Part shown: one piece after another, positions 46,761 to 58,712 of the stretch | Position numbering within the stretch: position 1 is the stretch's first letter | How the letters are laid out: every line of letters begins with the position of its first letter | NCBI GenBank assembly: GCA_022497155.1 | Contig: MU385715.1 | Coordinates: 310,001 to 374,000, forward strand | Direction of reading: 5' to 3' | From: Whalleya microplaca | Lineage: Eukaryota; Ascomycota; Sordariomycetes; Xylariales; Xylariaceae | DNA length: 64,000 nt | Notes under the pieces: model-generated | Seen by the model: only the letters and a program-made list of their open reading frames with translations | Database searches by the model: none | Told to the model about the DNA's origin: nothing | Program-made: the position numbers and the translations under genes

Positions 46761-47584
46761 GGTGGTCAATAATATTGCCCTGTGGAAGTTCTGACTGAAT
46801 TTTAAATATGTGATGCGTTTAATAAGCCTACAAACCACCTCTTATACCACGAGTATGGATTATAGAAAAATTTCCAGCGGCTCATGTGTGTGTACTTGGT
46901 ATGCCTCAATCAAGGGTCTTATGAGCCCCACTCACTCTTAAATACATATTGAAGGTATTGTATCCACCATGCAGGTACCTTCATACGCAGTATCTAAGTA
47001 TCTACGTAAGTACGGACGGAGTACTTATACATATTCTCGAATAAGGTGTGGTCCATGCATTCGTCTTCAGGGTTCTTATGTAACGTAACTACTTATGTAA
47101 TTACACATTTCATACGGACAACTTATGGGAATAGACTTTGAGATATTTATAAGTAATAAAAACAGCAATTTTCCTAAGATTTTTTTTGGCGTGTAGGATG
47201 TTTCGGCTCTTCATCCAACAGAAGAATTTCGCCTCATCCTTTAGTTGTGGATATCAGGTCTCAGAGTTGAAGTAAAGTTCCGGTTTGTTCATCAAAAAAA
47301 GACACTTCGACACCTCTATTGGTATAGCTTTACGGAGTATACGGGCTGAATAAGAACTTTACTTTTACATAATCATGTAGTGCTACTCGTCAGGCCCGCT
47401 AGGTACACGAAACCCCAAGTGTAAGTGGACATGGCACTTATGAAGAACAGAGTGGACGGAGTCCTCATGTCTCTATTATGATTACATCTAGTCTTAAAGG
47501 TATTTCTATCTGCCCGCCGTAGACGACAGCCCTAAATTTGCCAATCGGAATCTCGTTTGGCACCTTCATCTGCCTGACTCTAGG
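46761..47584. other. Intergenic: SYO1 promoter and 3' flank of the metallopeptidase gene
   Basis: 824 bp, AT-rich, with TACGTAAGTACGGA-like words near 47000. There is no ORF of coding quality and no RNA gene recognised. Confidence 0.6.
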
Positions 47585-48971
47585 TTACACGCTCGTATCA
47601 TAGGCCGGGCTTTTGGCGAGATCACCCCATGCTTTTTCTTGGTGTTCAGCCTGTAGTCGCCAGAAGACCCATCCCTCATCGTCTTCGCTCTCTGTCTGGA
47701 AATACATTGCCGCCGCAAAAAGTGCCATGCATTCAGGAGATCCTTGCGCCTTTGATTTATCGGTCTTCGCATAATGCCAGCAGTCGTGGGAGTTTTCTTA
47801 TCACCTATGTTAGCTCGTTCGTAGACCCGATCACAGTTTGAAGGGTCTCGCAGCACTTACTGGCGTAGTCATTGTCCCACGGTCTAATAGCATGAAAGGT
47901 CTCATGTAACAGGATCACGCTTCTGCTACGGAGGCGGTCCAACAGCTGATTCTCAACCACTTCAACATCGTCTATGGTGTCCTCGGAGTTGAAAACGAAA
48001 AGTCCACCCCCTGGGCCGGACCTGCAGATATTGATCACGAGGTTATTGGAGACCCTGTACACAAAGGCGCGAGCAAGTTTGCACTCTGCACCTGGCTGGC
48101 CGGGTTCGAATGTACCTGGGAATCTAAATCTATAGACATTCACCCCCGGGATCCAGTACGGGTCACGGCCTTCGTCGAGCTTCTCTGCACTATACGGCAC
48201 TAGGAGTTAGCTACTATTTGTTGGGAGTGAGTAGTTTTGAGGACTTTTGGTCCTCTCGGGGGTTCAAATATAGATAGCAGTCCCTAACAAACAAGGATCA
48301 CTCCTATGATTGGATGGAATAGGGGGTGTGTTCGTTAGGGATACGCACTAGCCATCAACCTCATAAATCTGCCTATACTCATCGTTCTCATCTTTTAGGA
48401 GGTTGCCTTTACGGTTATACGCCCAGTCGTATGGAGACTTTAGCTGTTGGTAATTGTCGCCGCACATGATCCACGCATTTTCATATTCGTAGTCTGTGCC
48501 CGTCTTGTCTCCGTCTAGAAAGTTGTGCGCTTCATTGAACCACCCTAAGATCTAATTGTCAAGATCATATCTGTATTGGATCTCCTCTAACGAGTGACTG
48601 GACTGAGACGACTGGATCTCTTTGAAGAACTTACGTTTGATCGTAGCCAACTCATTTTTATCCTTGGGCACATTGTATACGGGGTCGTAGTCGACGCCTA
48701 GCAAGGCCTTCAATGTCTGGGCCGTGTTAGGATGGTACGCATCAATCGCGTCGAGTGCCGAAGGGATGAGAAGATCTATGGCGTCGTCTATCCATGCTCT
48801 GATCTGTGCTGTTTCTGATTGGGAGCATCCGCCAGCACCGGGACCTATTTGAAAGTCGTCGAGACCTCTGGAGACTATGTGGCGGGACTGGGGAGCTGGA
48901 GGAATGACATGAGCTAAGTTCGTGGCAGCAAGGCCTAGCAGGCTAAGAGCGCTACTCCTGATACACGACAT
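47585..48971 (-). CDS. Secreted HExxH metallopeptidase-like protein
   Basis: Four exons, complement(47585..47796, 47861..48189, 48349..48544, 48635..48971), with introns of 90, 159 and 64 nt, give 357 aa. The N-terminus MSCIRSSALSLLGLAATNLAHV looks like a signal peptide. The zinc motif HETFH is at 273-277 within VILLHETFHAIRPWDNDYA. The last exon has a Cys-rich helix (SHDCWHYAKTD, SPECMALFAAAMYFQ) like the end of fungal deuterolysin-like domains. A zinc-dependent endopeptidase of an M35-like clan is the best guess, but no specific family motif beyond HExxH is clear, so the substrate is unknown. The in-frame TAG at 48550-48552 and the other in-frame stops fall inside introns. The protein is transcribed away from the GH71 glucanase gene across a 1.27-kb gap. 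Confidence 0.75.
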
Positions 48972-50236
48972 GGTGACTAGACAGGCAAGGTGCACCGGCA
49001 AGGAGGTAAAATGAATGAATGTGGGAGCGCTGTAGAATAATAGAAAGCCACTGAACGAAAGACTTGACTACCTGGTTTAGATATAAACTTGATGCCTGCG
49101 ACTCGAAGTGCTAAGCCAAGACACTCGTCCGATCCTGCTGGTGAGAAGCCATCGAGCCGTGGGATTGGGAGGGTTAACTAGTAGTTTCTTAGCCATGTAC
49201 GACTTCCCCCTGGGGGATAGTGGATATGGATGAGATGGAGCATGGCTCTATACACCTGATCCGGACCGGGTAGCTGGGACTATAGATCATGCGAACTGCT
49301 ATAGTTAGCGATCATTGGGTTACGTGAGTCATGGTTAAGAGTTATTCGGCTTTTGATGAATCCTTCCTACGGGGCTGAGGATATGCCAAGCTCTATCCAC
49401 TCCGCTCCCAATGCTAATATTGCAAAGAACGCTGTGTCCACTTATGGGGCTGAAGAAGTAAGTAATAAAAGGTTTTTTCTTTTTTTCTTTTTTTTCTCTT
49501 TCAATTCACTCTGCAGCAAGTCTAAATCCTTCCCATTAATTATAGAAACTCGATATACAAATCATTGATTTAATTCACCGATAACTTCAATGGCTTAAGA
49601 CGATAATATGACTGATATTGTAACTATAGTATCATTCTACTCTATTTTGAGCTTAAATTCCGCTCAAGCTGATAGTATTTCCAGTTCTCCTTAGGTCTCA
49701 ACTATGTGACTTTTAAAGCAGGTACGAAAGCGAGTGCTAAAGTAGAGTTGTACTGGTTATGGAGGTTAGTGGAATACCGTGACGATCCCACACGCCTTAT
49801 TCCAATTGTCTGTATCGAACCATCTTGCATAACAATAATAACTCTAAATTTGTCATCATAGCTCCGTTGACAGTCGGAGCCAAGCCCTTACCGTGCCGAT
49901 AGGATTCCCGGTAGCATGAACATAGGCGCCCAAACATGCTATTTCTGTAGGACCGGAGCTTCAACGTTCTTCGGATTCATTTCGGCCTCAGCGACAAAGC
50001 GGGCCAAGCCAAGTGTGAAGTGGAAACCGAGTCCGGCAACTTCCATCACGAAGCTAAAATTCAGGAGCAATAGTACGTGTGGGTATTGCCCCCCGGGGAA
50101 CTATCTTTGGGCATGCGTCCATGCCATAATGGGCCGTGAACGATGCGTAAATATTGGCAAGCATGCTGCTTCCAATCTTTAGAATGGTGTCGTGGTGTCT
50201 ACCTCACATCTGTCTACGTTTCTCGTTGTCGTAGTC
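48972..50236. promoter_or_regulatory. Divergent promoter region, metallopeptidase / GH71 glucanase
   Basis: 1.27 kb between two divergent genes for secreted proteins. It has a pyrimidine tract at 49471-49505 and a GC-richer block at 49880-50180. That block holds a 35-codon minus-strand ORF (49939-50046) with coding-like sequence. No known regulator site is assigned. Confidence 0.5.
49471..49505. repeat. Poly-pyrimidine (T-rich) tract
   Basis: T runs of six to eight interrupted by single C, in the divergent region between the two secreted-protein genes. Confidence 0.85.
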
Positions 50237-53200
50237 ATGATGTACCAGCTTGGAAAGGGGCAGGCTGTGGCGGCCGCCATCGCGGCTTCAGCCTGCTTTG
50301 CTACGTCTGCCTTCGCAGCAAAAGCTGACAAGAAGGTTTTTGCTCATTACATGGTTAGAACCTCGTGGCCGTCTGTATGGGAATCTGTAACTGACACGGC
50401 AAACCAATAGGTCGGTGATTCCACCACGGAACATAGGCATCAGGACATTCTAGATGCAAAGGCTATGGGCCTGGATGGCTTCTCCCTCAACATTGGCGAT
50501 CCAACACAGGATTTCGTTCGTTCTTCTCTGAACGACATGTTCGACTTCGCCGCGGCGAACGACTTCACTTTACATATTAGCATGGATCTTTGGGCTGCCG
50601 GAGATGCCAAACCCAAAAAATCTGTCGAGGATTACCATGATTTATTTACTGATTTCTTGGGCCACTCAGCTTGGCAGAGCGGCGCCAATGGCCATCCATT
50701 AGTGACAACGTTCGCTGACGGAGGACTAACTAATAAAACATGGCAAAAATGGAGGGATTCGTTCGGGAACAAAGTCTTTCTCATCCCTGACTTCGATGGG
50801 ACGAAAGGGTATTATAGCGCAGGTAAGTATCAACGATTAGGCAATTTTCTATTTTCCTCCTCTTTGGATAACGCACTGTTTTCTCGGTTCAAGCGACTCT
50901 ATAGCGTCCTCGATCAATTCCAGTCTACCTTGAGTGAACTGCTGCTGACTTTGATTTGCTTTTCAGACCCGGGTTGGTGGGAATACTGGAGTGGTGTTGT
51001 TGATGGGCTGTTCAGTTGGGAAGCATCATGGCCTACTCGGAACGGGAAGGGAGGTAGCTTGTGAGTAAACCCCAGAGTCGTTCACTACCCTTCCAGTACC
51101 ATTACATGTGTACAAATTGCCTTTTTGGGTATTTATCCGAGTACATCACTATCAAGATATGATTCAGAGCTTCTACACGTACCCCTGAGCAGTGATTACT
51201 GACTCTGGACCTTGCAGCCCAGGAGACATCAGCCCTGATGAGCCTGTCATACAAGGAGTGCTGAAACGTAACAAACATTACATGATAGGTAAGCCAGTTT
51301 AGTACTGATGGGTAGTAGGTGTCATGCTAACATTGAGATATACAGGCCTCAGTCCAATACAGTACAAGAACGCAGTTAGTTATGTTCAACAAACTTAGAT
51401 GCAAACAAGTACTAACTTACCTAGTACGAAACGAACATCTATCGTCAAGGTCAACTCAATCTTCCTGAGCGTATGTTTGAAATATTGGAGCATGCCAATG
51501 ACATTCAATATGTGGACCTCATCACATGGGTAAATAGGTCTCGGAATATCTCGTATGTCAACGCTTACAATTAGTAGAATGACGGCCCAGAATCCCATTA
51601 CGTCGGCAACATCTGGCCAGAGCAAAATGATGATGTTGCCCCAAACCTATACATGAAGGCTTCTCATACCGGGTGGCAAAGGTTGATAGGCTCTTTTATC
51701 ACTGCTTTCAAAAATAAATCCCCTGCCTCTGCTATGCGACCTTTTGGCAGCGACACTGTCACTGGAGCCTACTGGTAGTACGTATTAAGGAACTCCCTAT
51801 TTCCTATCATGGGTTATTCCATTGATTACATATACCGAATGAGGCTGTCTTTGAAGTTCAGACCTTCCGAAACAGCTTCTAGGTATCTCGAGAATATTTA
51901 CAAGAACAACGACTAACTTCTGATGATTCATAGCCGTTCAATCCTAACTTCTAACAAGTGTGATTTGAGTGCTGCTAGGTACTCTACCGGCTTGAAAGAT
52001 TTCTACCTCGAGAAACCTGAGGGTTTCGACAAGGAAAAGGATGTCGCAGCCTACGCCATCGTCTTGCCTGATGGAGCTTCTGGATGGTCGCTTAAGGTCA
52101 CTAGCGGTGGTAAGGTAGACACAATCACTGGCCTGAAGGCTGGACTGAACTATGGCAATGCCGAGCTCAAGGCTGGTGTGCAACGAGCGGAGATTGTCGA
52201 TTCTTCCGGCAAGACTGTCGCCGTTGCTTCTGGCGGCCGTTGTGTCTACGGGGATACCTGCCCAGATTGCATTTATAACGTAAGCCATTCAGGGTAGCAT
52301 ATGCTTGACCGTCAATGCTGATCATGAGTTCGATAGATGAACCCAACGGTTCTCAAATTCGGCGATGCTAAAGATGATCAGAAGTGCGATGAAACCTGTT
52401 CTGGACCGCAAAATGGCTCTGACATCGTTTTCATTGACCCTGGCATCTGGACTATGCCTAATCCTGGAATTGGCTGTGTGCCACCCTGCACAATCATCTT
52501 ACCACCGGAGTCCTTGTCAACTGCTACCACCATCTCTATCCCGCCAGTGACTGAGACGATGGAGGAAACCTTTCCCAGTGCTACCAAGGACGGCACTGTT
52601 ATCTACGGCACGAAGACGATCACTACCGTCATTACTGTACCGGTCATCACGACGTCAGTGATCGATTACTCCAACATCGTCTGGAACAAGACTCAGGGTG
52701 TCAGCACTACGGACATCATCGCCTGGTACAGTATTGAAGTTCCTAGGATTATCCTCACGGATAAGGATCATCCGGAGATCACATGGACCTACAGCTATGG
52801 ACCATGGCCACCGGGCACAACGGTAGATGGAGTGACGTCCACTAATGGTGGTGAGTACATATAGCCTTCAGAATTATTTCCCCCCCCCCATTCTTGCCCA
52901 TCTCAGAGGCCCCACTCTTGATTGACGGAGGCCTATATGCTTCAATATTGTGATCCTCCGATTATTCGCCAAGTACTTCAGAAAGAGCAAATTCTAACCC
53001 TTCATGTTGTAGGAGGCTCTGGCACTACGACTAATGGTGGATCTGAAACGACTACTAAGGACGGATCTGGCACAACTACCCAAGGCGGCGGTGGGGTCAC
53101 TAAGACTGATAAGCCGCCAAAGTCGATGACTAGAGGCACCATCCCCGTCTCCTCTGGCACCCCAAAGCCAACTTGCAACGGCTCCGGGTGCGGTAATCTT

Positions 53201-54200
53201 TGCCACCACAATTGCGATGGGCCACCAGGGGTGAAGATCCCACCGCCCAGCATCAGCATCCCGTGTATCGGGCTCGGCTGTGGCTCTGGTTCTAACGGGG
53301 GCTCCAACAACCACAACTGCGTCGGCAGCGGATGCGAAGGCGGCGGCGGCGGTGGTAGCGGTGGCGATGACGACCCGAAATCCTGCTCCACGACAAAAAC
53401 CGCGTCGCACTGTGTTGTCAGCTGCCCAGCCGCCTCCACGGCTGCGACGCAGACGTGCAGTACGTCATGCTTTGGTATCAGGGGCTGTGATCCCACGGGC
53501 AGGACAACCACGGTGACGAGCAGTATCACGGACGTGCCGGCGCCGTATGGCGCCGACGACATGGTGGAGAGCTCGTTGGACCCCGACTGGGCGAGCATGT
53601 CGAACGAGCAAGGCGCGCTGGCGACCGAGATCTGGAACTACTGGGATAGCTTGTATCCGGAGCCGACGACGTCGACGTCAACTAAGAAGCCCGATCCCAC
53701 GACAACGACCAAGGACCCCGAGCCTGAGCCCACCGTTACGTACGATCGTGATGGCAGCGGTCTGTGTAAGAGTATGAAGGTCAAGTACTGTGACCATGCA
53801 GTCAACTACCTCCAGAGAAACGATGACCAGACCTATGGGACTTCGTGAGTTTCCCCCTCTTCAGTTTTCTTCACTTGTGCCCCCATATGACTTTACTATG
53901 ATCCCCACCTATTTGAACCCCTTATAGAGAAGTAAGCTAACGAATCCTCGCCTGTGTAGGGACAACAAGCTCGACGGAAACTGCTGGGCAAACTCGAGTG
54001 GCCAGGGTTGCAAGGTCTTCGTCGCCGGCAGCAAAGACGGCGGCAAGGAATGCACGATGTCCGGCAATGAGATGTGGCAGTGGTATCAGAAACTGCGCGA
54101 CAATGGCGCCGACAAGTGCGGTAGTGTGCACTTTGGTAATGGCTGTCGAATGACGGTGAACTACGTGTCTTCCTGTGATAATAGGGAAGGAAATTGGTGA
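50237..54200 (+). CDS. GH71 alpha-1,3-glucanase (mutanase) with long C-terminal Cys-rich extension
   Basis: Eleven exons: 50237..50353, 50411..50822, 50967..51060, 51218..51288, 51346..51374, 51425..51529, 51578..51777, 51934..52279, 52337..52850, 53013..53844 and 53960..54200. They give 986 aa. A signal peptide (about 1-28) leads into KVFAHYMVGDST, the usual GH71 start. MGLDGFSLNIGDP, LIPDFDG, DPGWWEYWSG and the catalytic-region motif TWNDGPESHYVGN (about 275-287) follow. The catalytic part ends near GRCVYGDTCPDCIYN (about 458). A beta-rich Pro/Thr segment comes next, then a Ser/Thr/Gly linker, a CSTT...CVVSCP...CSTSC cysteine run, and a compact C-terminal module (about 880-986) with six or more Cys and GCKVFVAG, SGNEMWQWYQKL and CGSVHFGNGC. 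The enzyme hydrolyses alpha-1,3-glucan in its own or another fungus's wall. The function of the C-terminal module is not established, though it resembles the tails of large fungal GH18/GH71 proteins. Confidence 0.85.
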
Positions 54201-55271
54201 AGTCTTACCCCGTTGGTCTAGGCCACATACGTACATATGCTCCCATAGATAGCCAGCGAGTTCGAGGATATTAGTTGGCGTGTATCAGCATTAATCTTTA
54301 TTATTTATTTCTAGCACTGCTCTGAGATTGATACGTGCCTTTACTTTCACACTCCATACGAATATATGTAGTAGACAGCCCACAACTCCGAATAGGTCCT
54401 CGCCTTCACTGTCACTCAGAGCCAGTGAAAGGTTCTTGAAACAATTAGGGGTAATTCCAATTATTAGACTGCCGAGAATGTGTGGCATACTGCCATTTGT
54501 CGTTGAATTATTTACCTTTTTGTGGAATTATGACTAAGAGAGGCTCGTTATTATGTATCTCCCTATTATGTCTATTCTCCCGAGATTGCTACGCAGAACT
54601 GCAAATGAAGTTAGTCATGTTGGTGTCATCAATCATTACCATCATATTAGCACAAGTCTCGGCGAATAATATACATATGAGATCTCTATACATATCAACA
54701 TGTAAATCGTCCCCCCTCACCAACTTCATATGGTATTTGCCAGTCTAAGTTGAATAGTCACGAGTTCCCAGGTTGCAACGTTTAGATCAAATGTAAATGT
54801 GAACTATGAGGCTAAGCATATGGTTGATGATAATAACAGTGTTGCGCGAAGCGAATTATACTTGCTACGGATAGACTATAAAGAGTCCTGCCTGATGGCT
54901 ACGGTGATGAGATGGGATGAACCACACGAACCAGGAGGGCCTAACATGAACTAGAAGTACCCAACTACCTACTGCGAATGTACCGTACTCAGTGGGGTTG
55001 ATCTGCCAAGCCTCTAAATATAGTTATGTAAGTATGCATGTAATGGATGTATGTTATTATCCTTGTACTTAAGTAGCACTTTGCATTACTGGGGACTTCG
55101 CCCACTTCAACCGTCAAAGCCAAGTTAGCCAACTACGCTTCATCTTCGCTCTCACCTTTTGCTCGTCCTTGGAGCTCGTACCTTTTGAAATGCAGCTTTC
55201 CATGCGCGCAACTTCGAGGGCCGCGCCGTAATACCTTGTCTGCTCTCCCCTCCTCCCAGCTAAGCACTGGC
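54201..55271. other. Intergenic between GH71 and the GT2-like gene
   Basis: 1.07 kb in tandem orientation, AT-rich apart from the last 150 bp. No gene is supported. The reading frame of the next gene is open upstream to 55185 but lacks an ATG there. Confidence 0.6.
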
Positions 55272-57523
55272 ATGTCTGCATGGGGGAAAATGCGCAACGT
55301 CTTTTTGAGCGACGAGGAGCTCGGCAAGAAGGATGACGACCATAACTACAGCGGTTTGCGACAGCCGAGCTGGCATCCTGCCAAAGTGCCCCAGCGACGA
55401 CGCTTGCTCAAACGTATAGGTCTCCTGCTCCTCCTAGCATCCTTGGTCTACGTCTTCGTCAAGAATATACCTGTCCTTGGGCCTAATGATCGTATGCGCC
55501 GTCCCAACTATGCATACCCCGATCTTGCTGCGAATATACGCAAACGTCCCCCGTACGAGCAGTCCCCGCCGTCTAGCCCGAATACTCAAAGCCCAGCTAC
55601 GCCCGAACGCATTTTCAATGGACCTGTCCGATTTCTCGAGTTATCTGCGTCGCTGCATGCTATCAGCGGTACGAGAGGGAGCATGGCGGCCAACAGGAAC
55701 GTCCTTTTCGTAGCGTCTAGCCTCAAGAGCGCCTCAACACTGCTGCCGATGGCTTGTAAGATGGGAGTTGAGCTGAAGAGCTATGTGCACTTTGCTCTCA
55801 TGAGCCGGAGTGACATCGACCTGCAGGACTTACGTCATGTCAATGGCATTGATGATTCTTGCCAGGTTATATTTCATGGTGCGATCTAAAGAAGCTTGGA
55901 AATACGAATATAACGGCTGACTTTCTATAAGATGCTCGCCCAGATTATGCTCTCGTGTCCACGGACGATCGAATGGAGAAGGCCGTATTCAGAGCATTTC
56001 GTACGTGTTCTGCCCTCGTGCTAAATGCTGTTGCTTATGATATTCCCAGACCACATATTTATGTATATGCATCCTCAGGCCATCTTGGTAGATGGTTCAG
56101 ACGACGAGGAGTCATTTTTCTTACGAGGCGCTCGGCAGCACGTCAAAGTGAAGAAGCCTACTTTGATTGAGCTGCCTCCCAATTCTGCGAAGAGGCTCGA
56201 CTGGTTAACAAAGCTTGACAGCACGGCACTTCGTAGTAAGTTCACTTTACCCTAAATCAAGTCTAGATCTACTAATCAATGATCTAGTGTGGGATGAAAT
56301 CCACATAGACATCCTCATCCACGCAACGCCAGGAGCTTCCGGGGGTCTGATTAGACTTCTCAAGTCTCTGAGTGCTGCAGACTATCCATCAAGTTCTGTT
56401 CCTCATCTTACTATCGAGCTTCCTCGTGACATTGACCCACCAACTAAACAGTTCCTTGAGACTTTTATATGGCCACCTCCTCACATATATAATCCAACTA
56501 ATGCTCGATATCTTTCTCTTCGCCATCGTATTCCGCACCAAAGAATGAATGAGGAGGAGAGTTCTGCTCGTTTTCTTGAATCATTCTGGCCGGCCCAGCC
56601 GCAACATTCCCACATACTAGTTCTCTCGCCACAAGCTGAGCTGTCCCCTCAATTCTTCCATTGTAAGTAGTTCGCCCTTTTCTCAAGTATGCTTCTAACT
56701 GAGACTTGTAGACCTGAAATATTCGCTGCTGGAATATCGATATTCAGCGATTTCTACCTATCAACACTGGGATCGTCGACTTTTCGGGATCAGCCTGGAC
56801 CAACCGCTCCAGCTTCTTGACGGCAAGAAGGCATTATCCCTACCTTCATTACTTGAGACTACTAGTTCCGGTGAACAAACAGAGGGAGAGACTTCGACCT
56901 CGTTCTTGTGGCAGGCGCCAAACCCTAATGCTGTGCTCTTTCTCGGCGAGAAGTGGATGGAACTGCACGACTTTGTCTCTAGGTCACTTGAAGCAAAGCA
57001 GGACTTAGACCCTGTGCCTGCACTATTATCAGAGAAGGATGTGAGCACGCAGTACCCGTCTTGGCTGGAACATGCTTTGAGATTAGCACGGGCACGAGGC
57101 TATTGGACGTTGTACCCCGGCTTAGATACGGCCCGAAATCTGGCGACAATCCACAGCGAACTGCATCATATGCCCGAGGAGTACGCTAATTTGGAAAACT
57201 CGAAGTCGTTGCTCGCGGATGATGCAAGCGATGAGGAAGTCGAGAATATCAGGCTAAAACTCCGGACAGGGCTAGAGATACCACTATCCCCCGTGTCCTT
57301 GTTGGAGAGTTTGCCGAACGCTGGAAACCTTCGGCCATTTGAAGACTTGCCAATACTTACATGGGACGGCGAACCGACGGATGTTGAAGAATTGAAGTCT
57401 CTCGCCGCGGCGTATACGACATCGTTCAAGGAAGAGGTCGGCGGGTGCACAACGGAATCATCTGGAAAGCAAAAGGAAAGGGAGAATTTGTCAGTTCAAG
57501 ACCTGTTTTGCGCCGCAGACTAG
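55272..57523 (+). CDS. Fungal type II membrane protein annotated as glycosyltransferase family 2-like
   Basis: Five exons, 55272..55878, 55932..56000, 56050..56235, 56288..56662 and 56712..57523, with introns of 49-53 nt, give 682 aa. The conserved N-terminus FLSDEELGKKDDDH precedes a single membrane anchor (about 47-65, RIGLLLLLASLVYVFVKNI). The luminal domain has SLKSASTLLPMACKMG, YVHFALMSR, a GT2-style block IDILIHATPGASGGLIRLLKSLSAADY, and then FLESFWPAQPQHSHILVLSPQ. SWLEHALRLARARGYWTLYP lies near the end. I recognise this as the sordariomycete and eurotiomycete protein usually named glycosyltransferase 2. The donor and acceptor are unknown, and the topology points to the Golgi. A second ATG at 55290 (MRNVFLSDEEL) is an equally good start. 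The classical DxD motif is not obvious. Confidence 0.82.
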
Positions 57524-57771
57524 AGTGAACCGAAGCAAGGGGCTTGAATAATTTTCTAGGCCTTCAATAGTGCTCTGGTCTAGCTGCTGGGAGCTGCTTC
57601 TGGAGTTATTGGGATTAACAGTTGTGGCGTTCGGTCTTCGGGTTTGGCGCGCTTGGCGCGCCTTGGGCCGTTTTAGGTCACACATACTAACGTAGGCAGG
57701 CTTGTTGAAAGATATGTATATATACTTGACAAGTGCCTAGATATACTGCGTATCGAGATTATATATCGCTT

Positions 57772-58712
57772 TTAATTAACGGCTCGCACTTTCGCGATTA
57801 CCAGCAAAATCACACAAGTGCCTATGATAGCCAATGCAATAAGGGACATGATCTTTGGTCTTGTTAGTTCAGACGCCTGAAGAGATAAGTCTAGCCGGCC
57901 ACCTACCGATTGCGTCCGCCATCCCGTCTGGACAATGGCTGCCTTCCTACTATACTTGTTGACGGTTTCTACTGGCAATCAGAGATTTGTCCATTCACAT
58001 AACGAGAGAAGAGAGATGAGTACAGGGGACGAACTGATGTAATTGCCAAAGCCGAGGATCAGGCAGGCTAGGGACAGGACCCAGAAGACGATGCCCAGCG
58101 GCTGGGCCACTATACGACAGACCGGCGTTAGAATCTACCTCTTCCAGCCAGACGAATTCGGGAGTTTGAGACATCCCAGATGGATCGACATAGCCTCTCT
58201 TAGAGTTTGAGATAGGAGGGAGGGGTAAAGAGCCGTGGAATTACGCACTGCGGAGCTCTAACTCAGTGGGCTGCGTCTTCAGGTGGAAGGACAGCACGAT
58301 GGCGATGGCCACTACGGCCATATACACAGATAGCCTCAGATACGATAGGAACGCTTACAGAAAGTGTTCTATTAGCAAGTGTGTTTATACTTATCGTATA
58401 TTGTAATCCAAGACTCACTCCTTTCATTGGCGCAGTGGTCGCGCGCATCGCTGCTCTCGTTCTCGAAGAGCAGCGGACCCAGCAGCGGCCATGTCCAGAA
58501 CGTATTCCTGGATGCACAGCCGGGGCTACATTGCGTGAGCTCGTTAGCTTCCTCAGTGTCCCGTCGCCAATGATGAGGCCGTGCTCGCTTGTGGCGCGGA
58601 CTTACTCGAACTCGAGATCACACACTTCGACCGGTCGTCGGAGCCCCGCGAGCGAGAGCCGGCCACAGCATGACGCCGTGGCCTCCTCGGGGTCGGTTTG
58701 CGGCGCGGGCAT
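57772..58712 (-). CDS. DUF202 small membrane protein
   Basis: Six exons, complement(57772..57852, 57907..57971, 58035..58109, 58249..58353, 58419..58525, 58606..58712), give 179 aa. The introns are 54-139 nt. The short acidic N-terminus leads to SSDARDHCANERTFLSYLRLS, the DUF202 signature (compare RxxLAxERTFLSWLR). Three membrane helices follow: VYMAVVAIAIVLSF, PLGIVFWVLSLACLILGFGNYI and IMSLIALAIIGTCVILLVIA. DUF202 occurs alone in bacteria and fungi, and a related fold forms the membrane part of VTC polyphosphate polymerase subunits. The role of the stand-alone fungal proteins is unknown. Six exons for 179 codons is the highest intron density in the window. The gene is divergent from the MATE transporter gene. 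Confidence 0.85.
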
